In this document: positions 29,864 to 44,204 of the stretch, piece after piece
Numbering within the stretch: the stretch's first letter is position 1
Layout of the letters: each line of letters opens with the position of its first letter
Assembly (NCBI GenBank): GCA_963965975.1
Contig: OZ014425.1
Coordinates: 4,787,501 to 4,851,500, forward strand
From: Xestospongia bergquistia
Taxonomy: Eukaryota; Porifera; Demospongiae; Haplosclerida; Petrosiidae
Reading direction: 5' to 3'
DNA length: 64,000 nucleotides
Program-made: the position numbers and the translations under genes
The notes under the pieces: model-generated
What the model was told of the DNA's origin: nothing
What the model saw: only the letters and a program-made list of their open reading frames with translations
Database searches by the model: none

Positions 29864-31342
29864 TTAATCAGGGTTCTCCTCAACTTCGTCATCATCGCTA
29901 TCCTTAGAGTTTTCATGAAGTAAGACATATTCTCGAGTGCTAAAACCAAACTTGATCATGTCCTAGACAAGAAGAGAAGTGTGTTGTAGAGAGAGATTTG
30001 TGCATCTCAGACCTTTTCTTTAATTTCTACATATCTTGAGGGGTCTAGTCTTTGATTATTAATATAAGTCCCATTAGTAGAGTCTAAATCAATTATATAT
30101 GGCCTTAAGGAGAGAGAGAGAGAGACAAACAAGAGACAGAGACAGAGACAGAGAAGTTAACAAAATATTATGTCTCAAACATACTTCACTTTTCTTCCCT
30201 TTCTACCATCATCTTTAACATATTCTACAAGTCTGTACTGAAGTACTGCATGTTGCTTAGAACAAGATGGATGGTCAATAGGAAAGTCAACAATCTATAC
30301 AAACAGAATAGGATACACATTACATACAAATATAGAAGACACATATCACATTTAAATGGAATACTACTTACCTTACGATCTCTACCTATAAGATATGCAC
30401 TTTGTCTATGAAGATATAGAGTATCTATATTACAGAATTACAATTACTAATGATATTAATTGTTAATGTACCAATATATTCATCTCCTTTGAACATATAA
30501 AATCGCCACTTGGTCTTAGGTACTCTGGCTTCTCGAGGTTCTGAATATTTGATAACCACGCCCTAAAAGAAAGTCAATCAGTACATGACATTCTCAATAC
30601 TAACTTGAAATGTGTTTGTTTCAGCTGCTAATTTTCCAGATAATCCAAAATCTGGTTCGTCTTTTGCCTTGTTAGAAGAAGGATTTTCTGTTGAGTCTTC
30701 TTCTGGTGATTCACTATGTATAAACAGACATAATATAATATTTGAAAAATAGAACAAATATTACATATCATCTTGAACATTTTGGTCTCTTCCACTTCTT
30801 TGTCCGTTTCCCCATCTCTTGTCTTGGTCATACCCTCTGTCTCTGTTGTGCTCGGGATCTTGGGAACGTCTTTGATCTCTGGTTGCTCTCTCTTCATTTG
30901 TACTTTTTTCTATATAATATATACATCAATTTTATATGATACACAACAGTTGGTATATTCATAACTGGTACCTTTTGTTTCTCTGTCAAGTTTTTCTTGT
31001 TTGATGAATTTCTCATCATTATTTTGTCTTTTATCATGATCATGTCCTCGTCTTGATTCAAATCTTGATTGGACTCTTTTTGGAGAGTCACTAGAATATC
31101 TCCTACGACTATGGTTATTAGTGGAACCGGAATGTATCCTAATAATGAGGGTATGTGGCCAATATTAAAGAATGTTCGTATTATTTTTATTCTTACTCAT
31201 GATGTGGACTTCTAGAACGACTTCTCGGCTTTCTTTCGTCTGGAGAATCATATCTTTCTCTTCTCTGCCTTCTTTTATCTCTTCTGTATGTCTCTGTTTC
31301 TTTTCTAGAGTCACGTTTCTCTCTGTGCCTACTATCGGCCAT
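29864..31342 (-). CDS. SNIP1: SNIP1-like FHA-domain protein
   Basis: Nine exons, complement of 29864-29962, 30013-30103, 30185-30294, 30372-30424, 30472-30562, 30605-30713, 30765-30909, 30972-31138 and 31197-31342; 336 residues. The first half is Arg/Ser/Asp-rich and RS-like. The second half starts FGLSGKLAAETNTFQGVVI as in SNIP1, then the FHA domain with IGRDRK, DHPSCSKQHAVLQYR, IIDLDSTNGTYINN and KFGFSTREYVLLHE. SNIP1 is a spliceosome-linked nuclear factor (RES-like/Bact stage) that also binds Smad4 and NF-kB partners and supports miRNA processing. The acidic tail DSDDDEVEENPD is also typical. It ends only about 190 bp from the C1orf74-like start. Confidence 0.93.
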
Positions 31343-31737
31343 TTTGGTTCTACTTTCTTTTTAACAAATGTAATTTTGAAATGATGTCATTTCAAGTAAC
31401 CAGCAAAAATGGCTGACTCGAGAGAACAGTAAAGGGATCCAGTCAGCATTATAGCTGCTCTCGGAAGCTGAGAAGAGTGTCTGAAATAGAAAGGCAAAGA
31501 AAATCTCAGTAACGTTTTGAAATTAAAAGAAAACTCTAGAATTGTTTTCATCGATCAACTCTGTTTTGTCCTTCACTTACTTACTTACTTACTAGCTAGA
31601 ATACCCTGTCGTAGCAGTTGGCGAGAGATCAAACTCAAGCCAGTTTTATGTAAATCTTCCTATCACACTTCCTTTGACTATAAATAGCAATATAAGTATT
31701 TGTCACGGGTAATTATTTTCTCTATTGATACTAAAAT
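31343..31737. promoter_or_regulatory. Bidirectional promoter, SNIP1/DCP1
   Basis: 395 bp between divergent start codons. It includes a short CTTA tandem repeat at about 31575-31590. Confidence 0.55.
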
Positions 31738-34046
31738 ATGTCGTCTACTTCTGGACTCAAATCTGGTCACACTAGTCTAAAAGATCAAGTCAGTCCTCAT
31801 GAAAGAAACACAGCAATGCGAGGTCGCTCTAATGTTGGTGGCATCTCGTCTTCAAATGATAAGAACATCAATTTTAAGACCATGCAAAGAATTGACAACC
31901 AAGTTAAGAAATTGTTGTTAACAACACCTAAAGTGGTCGTGTATGAGTATTTGGAAAGCTCAGAGACTTGGGTAAGTAAGTTGTTGTGATAATGTTAGTA
32001 TTGATAATAATCTGCTGAAATAGCAGATATCCCAAAATTATTGGATGAATGAAGATATTGCGCAATAGTTTGTTAGTAATATCAACACAATAATGTAGTA
32101 TAGAGACAAAAAAGACACTCTCTCTCTCTGTAGGAAAGAACTTCTATTGAAGGGACACTATTTGTATATTCTCGTCATTCTTCACCCACTTACTCACTTC
32201 TTGTTCTCAATCAACTTAGTAGTGATAACTTAGTTATTGGTCTCAATGAAAAAATACTTGTACATACTCAATCTCCATTTGTCCTTTTAAGGCAAGGTAA
32301 GTTTATGAATGAGTTGAATAAAATGAATAGACTAATTAACAACTATTCAATGGACAAATTGATAAACATTCAAAATGGACAGATAGATGGATGGATGGAC
32401 AGATAGATGAATGGATGGATCAAGTCTTATAGATTCTCACATATTTCAGATGATAAAGTGTTTGGTTTAAATTTCACCGATGAAACTATTTGTCAAAAAG
32501 TAGGACACCAGCTGCTAAGGTAGACATTTGAACTTTGAACTGTGATAAGCACTCTCTTATTTAGTGTCTGTCAAAATGGTACATTGTTCCATGAGGACAC
32601 TGATACAAGTGTCCCACGTCCTACTCCTTCTCCCACTCTAAGTGACACTAACAGTAGTAGCAGTCAAGAGGGACAATCTGAACCCATAGTCTCTTCCTAC
32701 CAACAAAGGAAGGACCAAGCCAAAAAATCAAGAAGTGGCACTTCCCGGAGAGTGTCTGAACCAGTTAACAAAAGAGGGACTCCTTCACCTTCTATGGTAC
32801 CTAATGGTCATAGGTCGAGAGGAGGCAAACGTTCTCCGCAGCCAGTTGTCTCAAAAAGCCATGCCCACAAAAGAGCAACCAGTCCTAAAACTCAAAGTGG
32901 AGTTTATAGTCCAGTGACCACACGGGGACCCAATCAAGCGCTACCTGAGAGAGCATACTCATCTTCTCCTCAGTTAGTTCGTAAACTTTTCAATGAGAAC
33001 CCACCAGTACCAGTATCATCATCTAGTCATGTACTACAAACTTTATTTGCAAATGCCTCTACATCAACTTCATCTCAAGTGCCTTCTGAGACATTACCAT
33101 TACAAGCACTGTCTTTAGAAGATATTGAACACCAGATGAAAAGTGAAGTACCTAGTCCTATTGATAGCAAAGGCCACCCCTTTCCTCTCACCTCAAGTGT
33201 GGCATCAAACACAACGAATCCTTTTCTTCTTCAACCCTCTGTCTTCTCTTCTAATTCTTCTGGTGAAAATATTGCACCTAATGGACAACTAATTCCAAAC
33301 CAATTATTATTACAACCCTCGGTAACTACTCAAATTCAACTGTCAGTACAACCACCTACTCCTCATTCTCATACTACTAGCTCTGGCCCCATTCCCATTC
33401 CAAGTACACACATTCCACATGCTCCAAAGTTTCCTTCTATTCCCTCTCTTGTACATTCACCAGGTATGAGAGCCCCACCCATCTCTCACCCCACCCATAA
33501 CCACACCCCACAAACAACTGTGTCTACAAAAAGTAACACAGCAGTTATAGCTAGCCCTGCCCATTTTGAGACTCCTCCCAAACCCAATGTAGAGCGGCCA
33601 GTAAGAACATCACCTGTACCTGTTATATCGACCTCAAGCAAAGCTGGACTAATATCACCAATGCAATTCTCTTCGGTCCCTCAGAAAAGTTTATCTGAAC
33701 CAGCTACCACTAGAGTAGATTTAATTAAAGAGGAAGAGGGGGAGGAGTCACCATCCAATATTGGGCTAACTAAACAACAATTACAACAAGCCTTGTTATA
33801 TTTGATCAAGGTATTTGACCGCCCATTCATTTATCCATTCCTCTATCTGTCTATCCATTTATCCATTCCTCTATCTATCCATTTATCCATTCCTCTATCT
33901 ATCCATTTATCCATTCCTCTATCTATCCATCCATTTATCCATTCCTCTATCTATTCATTTATCTATCTGTTCTATTATAGAATGATCCTGGTTTCATTAA
34001 CACACTTCATGACGCATATATCAAAAGTATTACTCGGTTGTCATAG
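31738..34046 (+). CDS. DCP1: DCP1, mRNA-decapping cofactor
   Basis: Five exons: 31738-31971, 32134-32296, 32450-32519, 32565-33810 and 33981-34046; 592 residues. The EVH1-like domain spans about residues 45-155 (INFKTMQRIDNQVKKLLL, SIEGTLFVYSRHSSPTYS, LNEKILVHTQSPFVLLR). A long Ser/Pro/Thr-rich, low-complexity region follows, as in DCP1A/B. The C-terminus (LTKQQLQQALLYLIK + NDPGFINTLHDAYIKSI) is the conserved trimerisation helix, split by intron 4. DCP1 activates DCP2 and scaffolds P-body factors. Upstream residues 1-44 are poorly conserved. If intron 4 is retained, the frame stays open for about 100 more codons but the trimerisation helix is lost. Confidence 0.92.
33830..33972. repeat. 20-bp tandem repeat filling DCP1 intron 4
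   Basis: About six copies of CTATCCATTTATCCATTCCT with small variation. It lies on the sense strand just before the acceptor at 33979-33980 and has no stop in the upstream exon's frame. Confidence 0.9.
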
Positions 34047-34699
34047 CAACCATAAGTATCATTTTTATACTCCTTCATCCATTGAACACTATTTGTATCA
34101 CTTAAATAATCTATAAAGATATCAGCACATGTCTCTGTTTGTTCAGTATGTATCCATTCTTGTACTATATGTATCCATTCATATACTATACGTATCCATT
34201 CCTGTACTGTATGTATCCATTCTTTTAGTGCACTTATTCATTTCATACTTACATGTCATATGATAAGATGTTTTTTTTATTATATTAAGTGCTCAAATGT
34301 TTATTGATATTATTTGTATTCCTTATCTTTTCTGGTCATCAATCTATTCTTTTCTATTAATTTTCTTTTTTCACTTAATCTTTATTTTATTTCTTTTCTA
34401 TATTTCACTCTTATTATCATATCATTATCATTATCATTCTTATTATCATATCATTATCATTCTTATTATCATATCATTCTCTGTACTTCATCTTTTCTTG
34501 TTCATTTCTCTCCTCAATTTTCTTCATTCTATTTTGACTACTTCCATTCTTTTTTAAGTTCTTTTTTTTGTACTCTCTTATATCTCATCTGTGTTTCCTC
34601 TGCCTCTCCCGTTATTGTTATTCTCTGTTTCTTTTCTGATTTTCCTCTTTTTTTTCGGCGTTTCTTAACGCCACACAAAGAACAAAGGATTTCACTTGA

Positions 34700-35164
34700 T
34701 TATGATGGATGGATGGATGGATAGATGGATGGATGGATGGATGGATGGATGGATGTAACACGCCCCTTTCCAGAAATATGTCCTGTTGATAACACATCAT
34801 CAAATGCTTTCCCATGTACCTCCTGCTTGGCTAAAATGTGTACATGTATAGGATCATGTGGGACAGTCATGGGTCCCAAAGGATCCATTAAAATTAGTTT
34901 GTTTAGACCATGTTCATTTTGAGCCATTTTGAAGTAATAGCTTATATGCAAACAATTAACTATGTGTGGCTTAAAAGGATTATGTTGATATATCTTTGCC
35001 AAATAATCTTTTAGAAGAAGTGATAAAATGTAAATGACAATGCTGATTATTTCAGCTAGTATCATAAGTCCACGCCAAGTTCTAATGGTTAATACAATTA
35101 TTAATGACTCAGTCAATATTAGAGCAGTAGCCACAACATGAATTAACTGTGACTCAATAACCAA
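34700..35164 (-). CDS. Possible small membrane protein ORF (doubtful)
   Basis: A 154-codon frame. No ATG opens it at the 5' end; the first in-frame ATG gives about 122 residues (MILAEIISIVIYILSLLL...). Two hydrophobic segments lie near the start, followed by a hydrophilic part (MAQNEHGLNKLILMDPLG) and a tail of IHPS repeats read from the GGAT microsatellite. I do not recognise it. The non-repetitive part has a protein-like composition, but the missing start and the repeat tail make it uncertain. It could be an exon of an unseen gene or chance. Confidence 0.25.
   Translation of the reverse strand: MVIESQLIHVVATALILTESLIIVLTIRTWRGLMILAEIISIVIYILSLLLKDYLAKIYQHNPFKPHIVNCLHISYYFKMAQNEHGLNKLILMDPLGPMTVPHDPIHVHILAKQEVHGKAFDDVLSTGHISGKGRVTSIHPSIHPSIYPSIHPS
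34704..34755. repeat. (GGAT)n microsatellite
   Basis: About 12 units of ATGG/GGAT with one ATAG interruption. Confidence 0.95.
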
Positions 35165-35280
35165 AACATAATGATACTACCTACACAAATGATTGTATTA
35201 CTAATATCATAAAATATTATGTACCCCTCAAAAAGAATGTTTTTAATGACCAGGAACAATCCTATCATTTGTGATGTAAG

Positions 35281-35335
35281 AAATGAAGTAAGTTAAAGGT
35301 TACCTTCGTAAGATAACCTTTAACTTACTTTATTT
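35281..35335. repeat. Near-perfect stem-loop
   Basis: Arms 35281-35302 and 35314-35335 pair over 22 bp, with one G-U/mismatch position at 35285/35331 and an 11-base loop. Seventeen bp (35286-35302 with 35314-35330) are perfect. It lies in the DCP1-PFKFB gap. Confidence 0.85.
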
Positions 35336-35952
35336 ATGTTAAAATAAATTGATACATCTAAATATTCCATATACTAGGATTCCTGAAATAAGACAAATGA
35401 TCAAATGTAATAGATACATAAGGTTGCTGTGTTTCAATTTAATTACTAAATTTCAATCTAAAATGGAAGTGAATTTCATAATTTAATTGAGCTAGGAAAG
35501 AAGGAGCTATAAGTATGTACTTGTGTGGCATATTGGGGACTTAAAGAGGATAAAAGGATCAGAGCGTAAGTGAGGATGATTGAAGAAAGGATGCTGCAGA
35601 TTTAGGACTAAAACATTTATGGTAGTAGAGGACGATATTTGAAAACCAATTTCACTGAGATAGTGCCATTTTAAACTGATTGCACACTTCCTTCAAATTA
35701 AAATAACAATTATTCAACTTTCCACTTAATAATTGCACACTACAACAAAAGTTCATTATAACACAATTATTAGTTATTAATAAAACATTAATTTTAATAA
35801 ATTGTATACTTGTTCTGTAACTGACTCATAATTTTTCTACCAATATCTTTCAAAATCCACTGATATTTTTTGTCCTAGGATAAGAATAGCTTGATAAAAT
35901 TTATGCTATGAGATAATAACAATATATCCTAGGACAAATATTGCTCTCATAA

Positions 35953-38577
<2,625 letters not shown>

Positions 38578-39143
38578 GAGCCCATCCTCTAATATTTGTT
38601 TTAATAACAAATCTCATACATACATAATCACCATAACATGATGATATGGTTATTTTATCCATAACGATAAATTTTTAAGTTCTTATTGTGATATGATATT
38701 ATCATCACAACTTTTATACCATATATAGTATTTATCGATGATGTAGTGTTCTTTCAAGTAGTAATTTGATATCCAATGAATCGGCTTAAGATGATCTGAT
38801 TTCACTATTTTAGTAAACAAACAAACTATTGTTATTGATTGGGTGACTTCATTACAGAGAGAGAAGGCTAGAAGACAAAAGTCTTTTCAAACATATTTTC
38901 CAACACACTACTGATTTCACCTCCTTCAGTCTATAGTCCAGCCTCTTTTATTTGTAATGTCTTCACATCACATGCTCAACATGTGCAACTAAGTGTGATC
39001 AATACTGTGTTATTGTATTGAAAGAACTATCTTAAAACTAAACATTATAATATGTTCACAGAGTGCAAATGATAAAAAGTATTATAAGTCTATTACAACT
39101 AAACTATATTACATAATAGACTCAGTAATAGACAATAGTAGAT
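38578..39143. other. Convergent 3' region between PFKFB and LTA4H
   Basis: About 570 bp between two stop codons. No exon is seen; 3' UTRs are expected. Confidence 0.6.
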
Positions 39144-40474
39144 CTAGACAATGTTCAGATCTTTAGCAACCAAATTCGATGTGATGTTGTGATAAATTGC
39201 ACGATTAGCAGTGAACGTTTCCACAGCTAACACTTGGCCTCCTCCAGAACATTTATATAACTCTCTATGTGTGTGAGAGAGATATATACACGAATGACCT
39301 ACCATTACTTTACTGACTGATAAAGTGGTCGTACAAACTTCATTCTTCCTTGTTCCAATAGAAATGCAACTACTAGAGGAAATACATCAGTCCAACCACC
39401 TTTGAGACACAACCTCAACCACCTGTTTAAAATATGACCTGTCTCTTGTATCTATAAATACTGTAATACCTAAATTTAATTTCAGAATTAGTTCTCTCGT
39501 TCATTTTATAAATCTCCTGCATACGACTTAAAACTTGAACAGAAAGAGGTTCCTATACAAGAAACATTATTTAACAAACATTATTTAACAAACATTTAGT
39601 TACTTTATTCAATAACTGGTTCAGAAACTCTTGAATTTGAGTTGAAGACAATTCATTGATATCATTGGGAGAGAAGTTCTCTTCATCTTCCTTTGTCCAT
39701 TTATCTGCAAGAGCTGTACACACATCACTTACTGCTGTGTTGAGCCTATTAATAAATATCAATATTTTAAGTTTTAATAGTTTACAAGTGGATATTACAT
39801 ACTGTGGTACAACAGGTGGCATTCCAGGTGAATGAAACCACACCTCCCAATCAATTGAATTGAACAGACCGTCGTCACTCTGGATAAAAGGATGTTTGGA
39901 ATAATGGACAAGTGGATTGATGGACAGAGAGATGAATGAACAGAGGGATTAGCTTACCTCTTGTTGAAAATGTTGCAGGAAAAACATTTTCCATTCTTCA
40001 GTTGTAATAGTTTTGTATTTAAAGTGTTCAACATGAGCAAACAAATATGACTTCATCTCTAAAATATCAGCACTCTTATGATCTCTGATAACTCGTAAAC
40101 TTACTATCAAGACCGACAAGAGTTTCCAAATGATAAAGAAGTGAAAATCCTTTCTCATAAGGCACTGCAGAGAAAGCATCATCTGGGTCAATGTTATGTA
40201 GAGCTGGAACTAGTGCAGTTAAAGGATTTGAGGGACCAAATTTCTCAATCTAGAAATAATAAAAATGATTTCACTTGAAATGAGTTAGCACTTACTGCAT
40301 CCTGAAGGCTTTTCCAACCAACTATAGGAAATAAAAATTAATAAATTTAAATATGTTCTTACGCATTGATTGTAAATGTCGCTCCTTTTCTCCCCATACA
40401 GCTGCAACAATCAAACCCTCCAAATATCGAGTAATCCCTTCATTCAACCTGTATTATTAATATATTAAATGAAT

Positions 40475-40516
<42 letters not shown>

Positions 40517-42127
40517 AACAATATGGAGCATGTACCAAAAATGTTCCCAGTTTCTGTTAGTGACAAGATTACCTGTCCAGCTATGAGATATTTCATGAGC
40601 TATGACCTAGTGTAATAAATGATAGAGATGTAGACAGACAGACAAACAGACAGACAGACGAGGGAATATAAACAGACAACAAACAGTTCAGTCTTACATT
40701 TGCTAAAGATTTATCTCCAGCCTACATATAATAGAAATAATCATTATATCCAATTATTAATACACCAGTACCAATAATGTAGGAGTCACAAAGGTCAAAC
40801 AAGGGTTCTCCATTCCTCCGTAAGGGAAGGACGGGGGTAGGACCAGCAGATCATAAACACCCCAAAGATAAGGACCTACAATGGCTTCAGCAGCTTGTAA
40901 CATGTCTTCAGTCTGAGAAAAAAGAGCAACAATATCTACCTCCTTGAATGATAACAAGTTACTTGTGAAAATTCAGCTGCTGCTTCGTCAACAACCTCTT
41001 TTTCACTCCAGACATGAGTACGTGGACCTATTTTCCTAAAACAAAATCAGAAAGTACAGCAAATTATCAAATTCATAGGATCATAAGAAAAAAAGACAAT
41101 AAATATAGAAATTACATCTTATTATAAATTAGTTGTATTATGTAACCAACACTACCTTGATTCTAGTGCTCCAACTACCAAAGCTACTAAATAAGATGCC
41201 ATAGGTACCTAAAATGGTTCAATAATAACTCAATTGGTTTAATACTGGGTGTTTGTCAACATACCTTTTGTTCAAAATTGTATACTTTAAAGTCAGGCTC
41301 GTTCTCTACTATACTATCTCCTTGTCTTATAGCACTCATTAATGCAGTAAGGTCTTTAGACACTTTTATCTATGATAACAATAGTTAATATTATCTCTCT
41401 TAATAGATATATACTTTAGCTGAGTAAGTACTTTTAACTGATGGAGTATCTTGACAAGGGAGAAGACTGCGGGCATGAATAGCCTGAAAACAATACCATT
41501 AATAATGTCTATTGGATGAATGGATGGTTGACTGGATGGATAAATGGACAGATAATTGGATAAATGGACAGATAATTTGACAAATAGATCAACCTGGCAC
41601 TGAGTGAACAAATAGGGATGTTCCTTTCCTGCAGTTTGCGCAGGTTCCAACCATTGAACAGCAGTACTTTGCGGAGAAGTTTGATAGTCAATGGCAATAG
41701 TTGCAGTTGAATCTCTACAAATTTAAAATCAAAAAACAACACTTTTAATATTAGTACTTGATCAATGCTGTTTGTGGCAGGCTAATAACTAGTGCTGATC
41801 CAAATGAAGGACATGGTTTGTACACTTCTTGTAATTTAAAAGACAATAGTTGATCTGATGTTACATCTTTGACAGAATTAATTGTGAGATCACGAGTATC
41901 AAGAACCTATCAACAGAGGAGAAAAAAATGCGAAATAATTTTTCTGTCTCAATTATATTCTATTATTAAAAACGTACCAAAGTTGTGGCATTCTCTGCCA
42001 GCACTGTTACATGGACAGTGAGAGTTGCTGTAATTGTCTTTGTAGAGAAGTCCGGACTAGCAGAGATACTCCAGTGGTTGACAACCACTTCATGAGGATT
42101 GGACAAAGAACAAGGATCAACAGCCAT
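39144..42127 (-). CDS. LTA4H: Leukotriene A4 hydrolase/aminopeptidase (M1 family)
   Basis: Nineteen exons, complement of 39144-39264, 39309-39422, 39470-39552, 39604-39745, 39803-39879, 39958-40058, 40105-40249, 40296-40321, 40363-40448, 40536-40606, 40698-40721, 40772-40912, 40963-41035, 41156-41208, 41265-41369, 41415-41483, 41594-41714, 41758-41906 and 41978-42127; 616 residues (human 611). M1 marks: [15 protein letters not shown] (GGMEN at 272-276), the zinc site HEISH (299-303) with the distant glutamate E322 in WLNEG, and [14 protein letters not shown]. The C-terminal helical domain ([26 protein letters not shown]) is LTA4H-specific. Exons of 24 and 26 bp are unusually small. The enzyme has aminopeptidase activity in all animals; epoxide hydrolysis of LTA4 in this lineage is untested. 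The last exon's acceptor at 39265-39266 was chosen by frame. Confidence 0.94.
40475..40514. repeat. (AAC)n microsatellite, LTA4H intron
   Basis: About 13 AAC units between exons 40363-40448 and 40536-40606. Confidence 0.95.
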
Positions 42128-42290
42128 TTTGCTAATGAAGATGCTGATTAAGGGAGAAACCACCTGTAATAACAGTCACCTGATCAGGTTATAACCCTAT
42201 GATTTTGATAGTAAATTGATTTTTTTGTTTACCAAACTAGAGAGTAGTGAACTATATTAAAATATTTTTATAATGTAAATAGTTTATAAG

Positions 42291-43954
42291 CTATTTCCAT
42301 GGTTTAATACTGGGTGTATCAGTACGACTAGTTCTTGTCACAGATGATAACCTGGATGAACTCATAGAAGACCGACTACTAGCTCGAGAACTAGAACCTT
42401 ATTTCAAAAATTAATGCAAAATTATAATATCAAAATTACTTACTGTTTAATAAAACATCATCCAACTTCCTTTGAATTGATAATAAATCTAATGAAAAAA
42501 TCCAATGTTTTTCATGTTAAGTGAACACTTTACCTTCATGTGTAAAAGACTCTTTCAAAACTCCTCCCACTGTGTGTAGTCCATGTTCCTCTTTGAGATG
42601 TTGAGAGGATGATTTCTTACGACCAGACACTGAGGCAGGAGGAGAAGGAAAACAAGATAAAGGAACTATCCCTGTAAGAAAACCATTTGGAAATGTACGA
42701 TAAAGAACCTTCATTCCTGGATAAGAACAGTGTCTATTATAGTACAAGTTAGTAGGTTCTTACCACCAGATAACATGAAAATGTTATCAAAACCTCTTTG
42801 TACTATTTTAGTAGCTACCTCAGGAGCTATAGACTCATTTTCATCACATAATATAATTATACAATTTGGTTTTGTTTTCTGTCAGAAAGGAGAGCATAGG
42901 ATGTTAAGGAAACATTCAAACTACAACTAATAAAGACTCAATCCCATACCACATAGAATGAGACTGTGTCTTGTTTAAATTACAGGATACATAATGAAGC
43001 ATTTCTCTTGTGAAAGGATTACATGATCTGGATAGCATGTGTGCAGGATAGTTCTTAGCTAAATAGAAACAAATTTAAATATTACTCATACAAATCTCAT
43101 TACCTGTAATAATATGACATTTCTTATAATCTTCTGGATCTCGTACATCGAGAAGTAAATAAGGACAATCTGTTGAAGTCTTTTCTGGTGAGGAATGTGT
43201 CGGTGAGGGAGTGAGAGTGTGAGAAGGGGATGTGCTTGTCTGACTAATGTCCATTTCTCCAACACCAGATACCAAACTAAAATTGTTTATTATAATAATT
43301 ATATTAATAAATATGTATTCTTACTCTAATAAAGTTGATCTGGCTGATGAAGGTGGGGAAGGATAAGGAGAGAGAGAGGGAGGAGGAGACGGTGTGTAAA
43401 GTGGTGACTCCAGTGTGGGTAAAGGGGTTTGACCTTCTTCCTCCTCCATAGAAACACTAGCTACTTGTAGTACCTATAAGAGCCACATCAAAGTATGTGT
43501 TATAAAGATAGTTTACCAAACAATAGAACAATTGGTATTTCCTATACTAAAATTCAATTTTTAACATACAAGTTGTGCAAATGTTGACACTTTTATTCTT
43601 CGAAATATCTCGTCTTTTTTGAACTTGTAATCTGCATTGATAGGCCACATGATTATCATGTGATTTTGGTCATATGAAATGAAAATGGCTCACTTCTTTG
43701 TATTTCTTCCAAATGCTCCAAGTACTTTGTAACACTAGCACCTAAAGATATGACAATAATATACACAATACAACATCAGAGTTTGTCATACCAGAATCCA
43801 CAACCGGTTTGATGTGTTTGTAACGAGGATTTTCTGGTATTCTCTTATTAAGTGGCTATCAAGAGAGAGAAATTAAATTAATTACTCACTTTTAGTCAGA
43901 TATAATTTTACTGACATCATTTTTTCCGCCTAAAGGTTTCCTTCTTCCAGACAT
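42291..43954 (-). CDS. CEP41: CEP41, centrosomal/ciliary rhodanese-like protein
   Basis: Eleven exons, complement of 42291-42397, 42444-42488, 42534-42716, 42764-42878, 42991-43058, 43104-43276, 43325-43473, 43570-43631, 43694-43741, 43792-43855 and 43916-43954; 350 residues (human 373). Conserved parts: LNKRIPENPRYKHIKPVVDS, VTKYLEHLEEIQRNYKFKKD, VSTFAQL, SGVGEMDIS, then the rhodanese-like domain (CPYLLLDVRDPEDYKKCHII, IIILCDENESIAPEVAT, RGFDNIFMLSGG, FPNGFLTG), and the terminal KPWK. CEP41 supports tubulin glutamylation in the cilium by bringing in TTLL6; loss causes Joubert syndrome in people. The rhodanese fold there is thought not to be catalytic. Only 163 bp separate its stop from the LTA4H start on the same strand. 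Confidence 0.94.
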
Positions 43955-44204
43955 TGCAGATTTCTTTGCTCAGTGATGTTGTTTGTTGTTCACCGCCCTT
44001 TTATAGAAGACACGCCCTTTAATTGTACATTTGCGGAAGTATACGGAAATATTCTAAAATTTGTGTAGAAAATCCAACGAGATTAAATTTCAATTAAATT
44101 TCTGGTCCGTATACTATGCACACGCTCAACCACGTGGCTAACTGCAACGTTCTATTTTATCTTCCACTGATTCGACATCATAAAGTCAATAGTCCTTAAG
44201 AAAG
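43955..44204. promoter_or_regulatory. Bidirectional promoter, CEP41/AT-hook gene
   Basis: 250 bp between divergent starts. GTGGCTAACTGCAAC at 44134-44148 resembles an RFX X-box (GTNRCC-N3-RGYAAC, 10 of 12 positions), which would suit a ciliary gene. A perfect E-box CACGTG lies at 44131-44136. Confidence 0.45.

Noticed and set aside
34704-35164. Confident membrane-protein gene
   Set aside because: Hydrophobic start is suggestive, but there is no ATG at the frame start and the tail is microsatellite. Kept only as a low-confidence feature.
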